A stretch of 28,773 nucleotides of DNA from JALJPB01 sp963933115 (lineage in GTDB: Bacteria > Pseudomonadota > Gammaproteobacteria > Enterobacterales > Alteromonadaceae), in assembly GCA_963933115.1 (NCBI GenBank), contig CAWVSL010000037.1, positions 1 to 28,773 on the forward strand. Reading direction: 5' to 3'. Below are positions 24,668 to 28,773 of this stretch, in pieces (position 1 is the first letter of the stretch; the number at the start of each line of letters is the position of its first letter). Made by a program: the position numbers and the translations under genes. The notes below the pieces were generated by a model. That model searched no databases. It was not told where the DNA came from and saw only the letters and a list, made by a program, of their open reading frames with translations.

Positions 24668-25726
24668 CTAAGTCAGTAATGTGTTAATGCTTTTGATTTG
24701 CCTAATATTTTGAGTTTGATAAAACGCTGAAAACTCTGTCGCTAATTGCTCACTTTTCAAAAAGACTTGTTGCCAATACTCAAGTCTTTCGGATGCTGTC
24801 ATTGTAGTAAAGTCAGTTCGGTCTGGTATTTTTCCATAAGGCAGTGAGTCAATAAATTGCTGAGACGGGCAAATAAGAACCGTTTTGTCATAATGTTTTA
24901 CTCGAACACTTCTGGACAACTTTTTATCAAACCAACCAGCTTTCAGTATTGAACTAAAATGGGGGTAGAGTGTTAACCCTTCATTTTTAATTTCAAAGTC
25001 AAAATGATAATCAACAATTCCTCCATCTCTATACATACCTGGGGGGCAATCAGCAATATCTTTTATGCCTTGCATCACCATGGGTATAGCACCTGAAGCA
25101 AGTAACGCCTCTTTGATATTTTTATCAGTAAAAGTCAAACGGGTTGTTGAAATATTATCAGGGTCATAGACATTTAATTGGCTCCCTTGATTTTGAAAAA
25201 TGAAGCGTTCATATTGGCTTTTTATTAAAGAGCGACTAACCATATTTCTTAATAAACTCGCAAATAAGCCTAAGCCTTGAATGATTTTATTTTCAGAGGC
25301 GACAAAACCATTACATTTAGCGACAATAAAGTGCGCCTTAAATACTTCATTATTCATTATTTCTGCTGCGCCTGAAACGCCAAAAACAGTATCTAACAAA
25401 GCTCTAGCTTTAGTTGTTATCTCACTGGGTTTTGCTTGATCAGAATAAACTGTTTCACTGTAATTTTTGGCTAATCTCTCAATCGCCGCTACCGGATCAT
25501 TCTGAGCAAAACAGGCGGTTCTAAATGCGCCAGCACTTGAACCGATTAAATTTAATGGTTGTTGTTTGTCCTTGAAAAAATCACCAAAGAGATATTTATC
25601 TAAGCCATATAAAACAAACCATTTTGGTCCACCACTGGCACCAAGAAAAGTACGAAATATTTCAGGAGAAAACCCATTTTCTTTGATGGTTTTTAAAGCA
25701 GTGTCACCTGCATAAATGTCTAACAT
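24668..25726 (-). CDS. Patatin-like phospholipase / lipid acyl hydrolase
   Basis: The 352-residue protein has the patatin catalytic dyad: the oxyanion-hole motif GASGGPKW (29-36), nucleophile S64 in GSSAG and D234 in YRDGG. It should release fatty acids from phospholipids or other esters. No signal peptide is evident, so it acts in the cytoplasm or on the inner leaflet. It lies between FadD and the MDR reductase with gaps of 51-61 bases. This suits release of an acyl chain followed by CoA activation, though the direct link is inferred. Confidence 0.88.
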   Translation of the reverse strand: MLDIYAGDTALKTIKENGFSPEIFRTFLGASGGPKWFVLYGLDKYLFGDFFKDKQQPLNLIGSSAGAFRTACFAQNDPVAAIERLAKNYSETVYSDQAKPSEITTKARALLDTVFGVSGAAEIMNNEVFKAHFIVAKCNGFVASENKIIQGLGLFASLLRNMVSRSLIKSQYERFIFQNQGSQLNVYDPDNISTTRLTFTDKNIKEALLASGAIPMVMQGIKDIADCPPGMYRDGGIVDYHFDFEIKNEGLTLYPHFSSILKAGWFDKKLSRSVRVKHYDKTVLICPSQQFIDSLPYGKIPDRTDFTTMTASERLEYWQQVFLKSEQLATEFSAFYQTQNIRQIKSINTLLT

Positions 25727-25787
25727 ATTTTTATTAATAAAATCCTATCGTTTGGAAGAAAGTATCGATATGCGCCGCCATCACTTG

Positions 25788-27443
25788 TTAACGAAGTTCT
25801 TTTCGTAATACTTTACCAACATTAGTTTTAGGCAGTTCATCTAAAAATACCACCACTTTGGGGCGTTTATAATTAGTGAGTAACTTACTGCAGTGATCAA
25901 AGATATCTTGTTCAACTAGCTCTGGGTCTTTACGAACAATAAATACTTTAACCATTTCACCTGTTGAATCACTTGGTGCCGCTACCGCAGCCGCTTCTAA
26001 TATCCCATCATGAGTAACCAGTATTTCTTCAATTTCATTAGGAAAGACATTAAAACCAGAAACAATAATCATGTCTTTTTTTCGGTCGACTATTTTAAAT
26101 AACCCCATTTCATCCATTGTTGCGATATCACCAGTGGCTAACCAACCATCTTTGAGCACTTCATCAGTCGCCTCTTGACGATTATAATAGCCTTTCATCA
26201 CCTGTGGACCTTTGACCCACATTTCACCCGGTTCACCAATGGCCACTTCTTCACCATCATCATTAAGCAAACGAATGTCGGTCGATGATGCAGGTACACC
26301 GATAGTGCCATCATAGCCTTCTTGGTTATAAGGATTCATCGTTACCAGTGGCGCACATTCAGTCAGGCCATAACCTTCTAATAATCGAACACCGGTAACT
26401 TTTTCCCAAAGCTCTGCAACCGGTCGTTGTACTGCCATTCCGCCAGCAAAACCAAGTTTTAACGCACTAAAGTCAAGTTTTTCGAAGCCAGGGGTATGTA
26501 ATAACGTATTAAATAAGGTATTAACACCGGTAATTGCAGTAAAGGGATATTTGGCGAGTTCTTTAACAAAACCGGCCATATCGCGAGGGTTTGTTATCAG
26601 TAAATTGACCCCACCATAAGCCATAAAACACAAACAGTTAGAAGTTAATGCATAGACATGATAAAGCGGCAGCGCCGTTATCATGATCTCTTTACCGGGT
26701 TCAAATACGTGTCGGGTCATTTCATTTGATTGAACAAGATTAGCAACCATATTTCTATGGGTTAACATCACACCTTTGGCCGGCCCCGTTGTGCCACCAG
26801 TATATTGTAAGAAAGCGAGATCTTGTCCTGTGACTTTTACCGGTTTGAAGGTCAGATGACTGCCTTTTGCTAATGCTTTATTAAACTTAACTTTATTGGC
26901 TAAAGTATAGGCGGGTACCTGCTTTTTAACATATTTAAGAACGCCATTAATTAATGAACCCTTAATTTTACCTAACCTGTCTCCTACCCCGGTAGTAATG
27001 ACATGCTTAACATCGGTTTTATCTATAACAGACTCAAGGACATGAGCAAAATTTTCAAGAATCAATATACCTTTTGTACCTGAGTCTTTTAATTGATGTT
27101 GAAGTTCACGAGGCGTATAAAGTGGATTAATATTGACGACCGTTAATCCTGCTTTGAGTACACCGAATAAGGCAACAGGATACTGCAGAATATTAGGGAT
27201 CATTATGGCGAATTTATCACCTTTTACTAATCCTAAATCTTGCTGTAAATACGAGGCAAAATCGGTCGATTGTTTCGCCAGTTCTTGATAACTTAGAGTA
27301 ACATCCATATTTATGAAAGCGGTATTATCTTTATAAAGTTGGGTATACTTATCAAATAAATCAACTAACGAACTATATTTATCAGCATCGATTTCAAAAG
27401 CAACACCCGGCGGATAACTTTTTTCAAGCCAAATCTTTTCCAT
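25788..27443 (-). CDS. fadD: Long-chain fatty acid-CoA ligase FadD
   Basis: This 551-residue ligase activates fatty acids to acyl-CoA with ATP. It is collinear with E. coli FadD over its whole length: MEKIWLEKSYP start, LQYTGGTTGPAKGVMLTHRN (ATP loop, about residue 207), TAITGVNTLFN, LLEGYGLTECAP, TGDIA, IVDRKKDMIIVSGFNVFPNEIE, and the catalytic lysine in TNVGKVLRKELR at the very end. The start chosen is ATG 27441-27443 with GAGGG and seven-base spacing; an ATG five codons upstream is in frame but overlaps this ribosome site. It lies in a run with the thiolase upstream and patatin downstream. Which of several FadD-like roles it plays is not certain. Confidence 0.93.
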   Translation of the reverse strand: MEKIWLEKSYPPGVAFEIDADKYSSLVDLFDKYTQLYKDNTAFINMDVTLSYQELAKQSTDFASYLQQDLGLVKGDKFAIMIPNILQYPVALFGVLKAGLTVVNINPLYTPRELQHQLKDSGTKGILILENFAHVLESVIDKTDVKHVITTGVGDRLGKIKGSLINGVLKYVKKQVPAYTLANKVKFNKALAKGSHLTFKPVKVTGQDLAFLQYTGGTTGPAKGVMLTHRNMVANLVQSNEMTRHVFEPGKEIMITALPLYHVYALTSNCLCFMAYGGVNLLITNPRDMAGFVKELAKYPFTAITGVNTLFNTLLHTPGFEKLDFSALKLGFAGGMAVQRPVAELWEKVTGVRLLEGYGLTECAPLVTMNPYNQEGYDGTIGVPASSTDIRLLNDDGEEVAIGEPGEMWVKGPQVMKGYYNRQEATDEVLKDGWLATGDIATMDEMGLFKIVDRKKDMIIVSGFNVFPNEIEEILVTHDGILEAAAVAAPSDSTGEMVKVFIVRKDPELVEQDIFDHCSKLLTNYKRPKVVVFLDELPKTNVGKVLRKELR

Positions 27444-27507
27444 AATACTTTCCCTCATTTTAACGGCAAACCAGCTAACTGCTTTACACTTTATTATTTA
27501 TTATATG

Positions 27508-27528
27508 ATTAAAATTAAAATTAAAATT
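27508..27528. repeat. ATTAAA hexanucleotide repeat, 3.5 units
   Basis: Three complete ATTAAA units plus ATT occupy the start of the thiolase-fadD gap and run into the thiolase stop codon (27528-27530). Low copy number and strong AT bias make slippage the likely origin. Confidence 0.7.
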
Positions 27529-28709
27529 TATAACACTTCAAATAAGCCAGCTGCACCTTGACCGCCGCCAATACACATACTAACGACTATATATTTGATG
27601 CCACGGCGTTTACCTTCAATAAGGGCATGCATAACCATGCGAGCACCACTCATTCCATAAGGGTGACCAATAGAAATAGCACCACCATTGACGTTTAATT
27701 TTTCTGTCGGAATACCTAATTTTTCGGCACAATAAATAACTTGTACAGCAAAGGCCTCATTAATTTCCCACAAGCCGATATCATCGATAGTTAAATTATG
27801 ACGAGTGAGCAATTTAGGAATAGCATAAATGGGACCAATACCCATTTCATCTGGTTCGCAACCTGTGACCACCATGCCTCGATAAGCACCCAAAGGAGAA
27901 AGTCCTCTTTGTTCGGCAAGCTCACGTTCCATGATAACAACTGCAGCGGCACCATCAGATAATTGTGAGGCATTACCGCCAGTAATTGAGCCATTTTCTT
28001 TTACCGCTTTTAAGCCAGATAAGCCCGCTAAGGTTGTTGACGGACGATTGCCCTCATCGTTAACTAAAGTCACGTCTTCTTTACTTACTTTACCGGTAAC
28101 TTTGTCCATCACTAGCTTAGTACAAGTAACTGGCACGATTTCATCAGTAAACTTGCCCGCAGTTTGCGCTGCTGCAGTCCGTTGTTGAGATGTTAATGCA
28201 TAAGCATCTTGTTGTTCACGAGAAATATTGTAACGATTAGCGACCACCTCTGCCGTATCAAGCATTGGCATGTAGGTTGAGGGACGATAGGACTTTACAC
28301 TTGGGTCAATCGCTCGATACATATTCATTTTATCGTTTTGCACTAAACTGATTGAGTCACAACCTCCTGCAACAACGACCTGAGCGCCGTCACAGACAAT
28401 ATGATTAGCCGCAGTGGCAATAGCCATTAAGCCTGAAGAGCACTGACGGTCAATTGTCATACCGGGCACTGAGACCGGTAGTTCTGCCGCCATGACCACT
28501 TGTCGACCAAAGTTCATCCCTTGGTTACCTTGCGTTAAAGCCGCACCAAAAATACAGTCTTCAATTTCATTAGGGTCAATGCAGGCTCTTTCTACTGCGG
28601 CCTTTACAGCTACCGCAGCTAAAGTAGGCGCTGACAAATCATTAAATGCACCTCGATAAGCTTTACCAATGGGTGTTCGGGCGACTGATACTATGACGGC
28701 TTCTCTCAT
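27528..28709 (-). CDS. Acetyl-CoA C-acyltransferase (thiolase)
   Basis: This 393-residue thiolase should cleave 3-ketoacyl-CoA to acetyl-CoA and a shortened acyl-CoA. The nucleophile is C90 in DRQCSSG, the active-site histidine is H349 in SIGHPYGMSG, and the second cysteine is C379 in MCIGGGQGAAG. It is full length and resembles FadA/FadI-group and acetyl-CoA acetyltransferase enzymes; no partner hydratase/dehydrogenase (FadB/FadJ) gene lies next to it in the window. The start ATG at 28707-28709 has AGGA six bases upstream. A hexanucleotide repeat begins 28 bases before the start, and the thiolase is the first visible gene of the minus-strand run. Confidence 0.92.
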   Translation of the reverse strand: MREAVIVSVARTPIGKAYRGAFNDLSAPTLAAVAVKAAVERACIDPNEIEDCIFGAALTQGNQGMNFGRQVVMAAELPVSVPGMTIDRQCSSGLMAIATAANHIVCDGAQVVVAGGCDSISLVQNDKMNMYRAIDPSVKSYRPSTYMPMLDTAEVVANRYNISREQQDAYALTSQQRTAAAQTAGKFTDEIVPVTCTKLVMDKVTGKVSKEDVTLVNDEGNRPSTTLAGLSGLKAVKENGSITGGNASQLSDGAAAVVIMERELAEQRGLSPLGAYRGMVVTGCEPDEMGIGPIYAIPKLLTRHNLTIDDIGLWEINEAFAVQVIYCAEKLGIPTEKLNVNGGAISIGHPYGMSGARMVMHALIEGKRRGIKYIVVSMCIGGGQGAAGLFEVL

Positions 28710-28737
28710 GACACATCCTAATTTTTAAATGTTTTTA

Positions 28738-28773
28738 ATTGTTATTGTTATTGTTATTGTTATTGTTATTGTT
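28738..28773. repeat. Hexanucleotide microsatellite (ATTGTT), six units, running off the window
   Basis: Six perfect units of ATTGTT (AACAAT on the minus strand) end at the window edge, so the true length is unknown. The tract lies 29 bases upstream of the thiolase start codon, in the position of its leader or promoter. Copy-number change by slippage could alter promoter spacing or leader length. Confidence 0.9.

Noticed and set aside
1..28773. CRISPR arrays, insertion sequences, integrases or attachment sites
   Set aside because: No spaced direct repeats, transposase or integrase motifs, or terminal inverted repeats were found; the tRNA pair repeat is a normal tandem tRNA duplication.

Overview
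The window looks like chromosomal DNA from an AT-rich marine gammaproteobacterium, most likely an Alteromonadales member of the Colwellia/Thalassotalea kind. This is inferred from a FadD that resembles the E. coli enzyme over its whole length, the large TonB-dependent receptor, the tRNA-Val(UAC) array and general codon choice. No mobile element, CRISPR array or rRNA was seen.

Positions 1-7158 are a patchwork of ordinary genes. Two tandem tRNA-Val(UAC) genes come first (one cut by the window edge, one with an unusual G3-U70 acceptor pair). Six minus-strand genes follow: a hotdog thioesterase, a DUF1294 membrane protein with a suspicious 5' end, an AlkB-like dioxygenase, a DUF885 lipoprotein, a Tat-exported DUF1569 protein and a large acyl-CoA dehydrogenase.

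Positions 7159-7678 are a divergent intergenic region rich in inverted repeats. It carries a perfect FNR-type box and a TATAAT -10 element spaced as in a class II FNR-activated promoter, in front of the TonB-dependent receptor.

Positions 7679-17384 (plus strand) hold the receptor, a nitroreductase, an epoxide-hydrolase-like enzyme, a DUF2855 protein, a BASS-family transporter, a GST, two crotonases (one isomerase-like, one with the full dienoyl-CoA isomerase signature) and a membrane-anchored alpha/beta hydrolase. Positions 17452-28709 (minus strand, converging on it) hold nine tightly spaced genes. In transcription order they are thiolase, FadD, patatin, NADP-dependent MDR reductase, P460-like monohaem cytochrome, molybdopterin oxidoreductase, DUF1295 membrane protein, secreted beta-propeller and a haloalkane dehalogenase of subfamily I.

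Together the two converging blocks read as a catabolic island for a hydrophobic substrate: outer-membrane uptake, hydrolysis of esters, epoxides or carbon-halogen bonds, CoA activation, and beta-oxidation with auxiliary isomerases for unusual double bonds. Redox steps would use Mo, haem, FMN and NADPH. No transcription factor gene lies inside it. The substrate is not identifiable from sequence. The least explained part is the HLD / propeller / DUF1295 / Mo-enzyme / P460-like set at 17452-23522.
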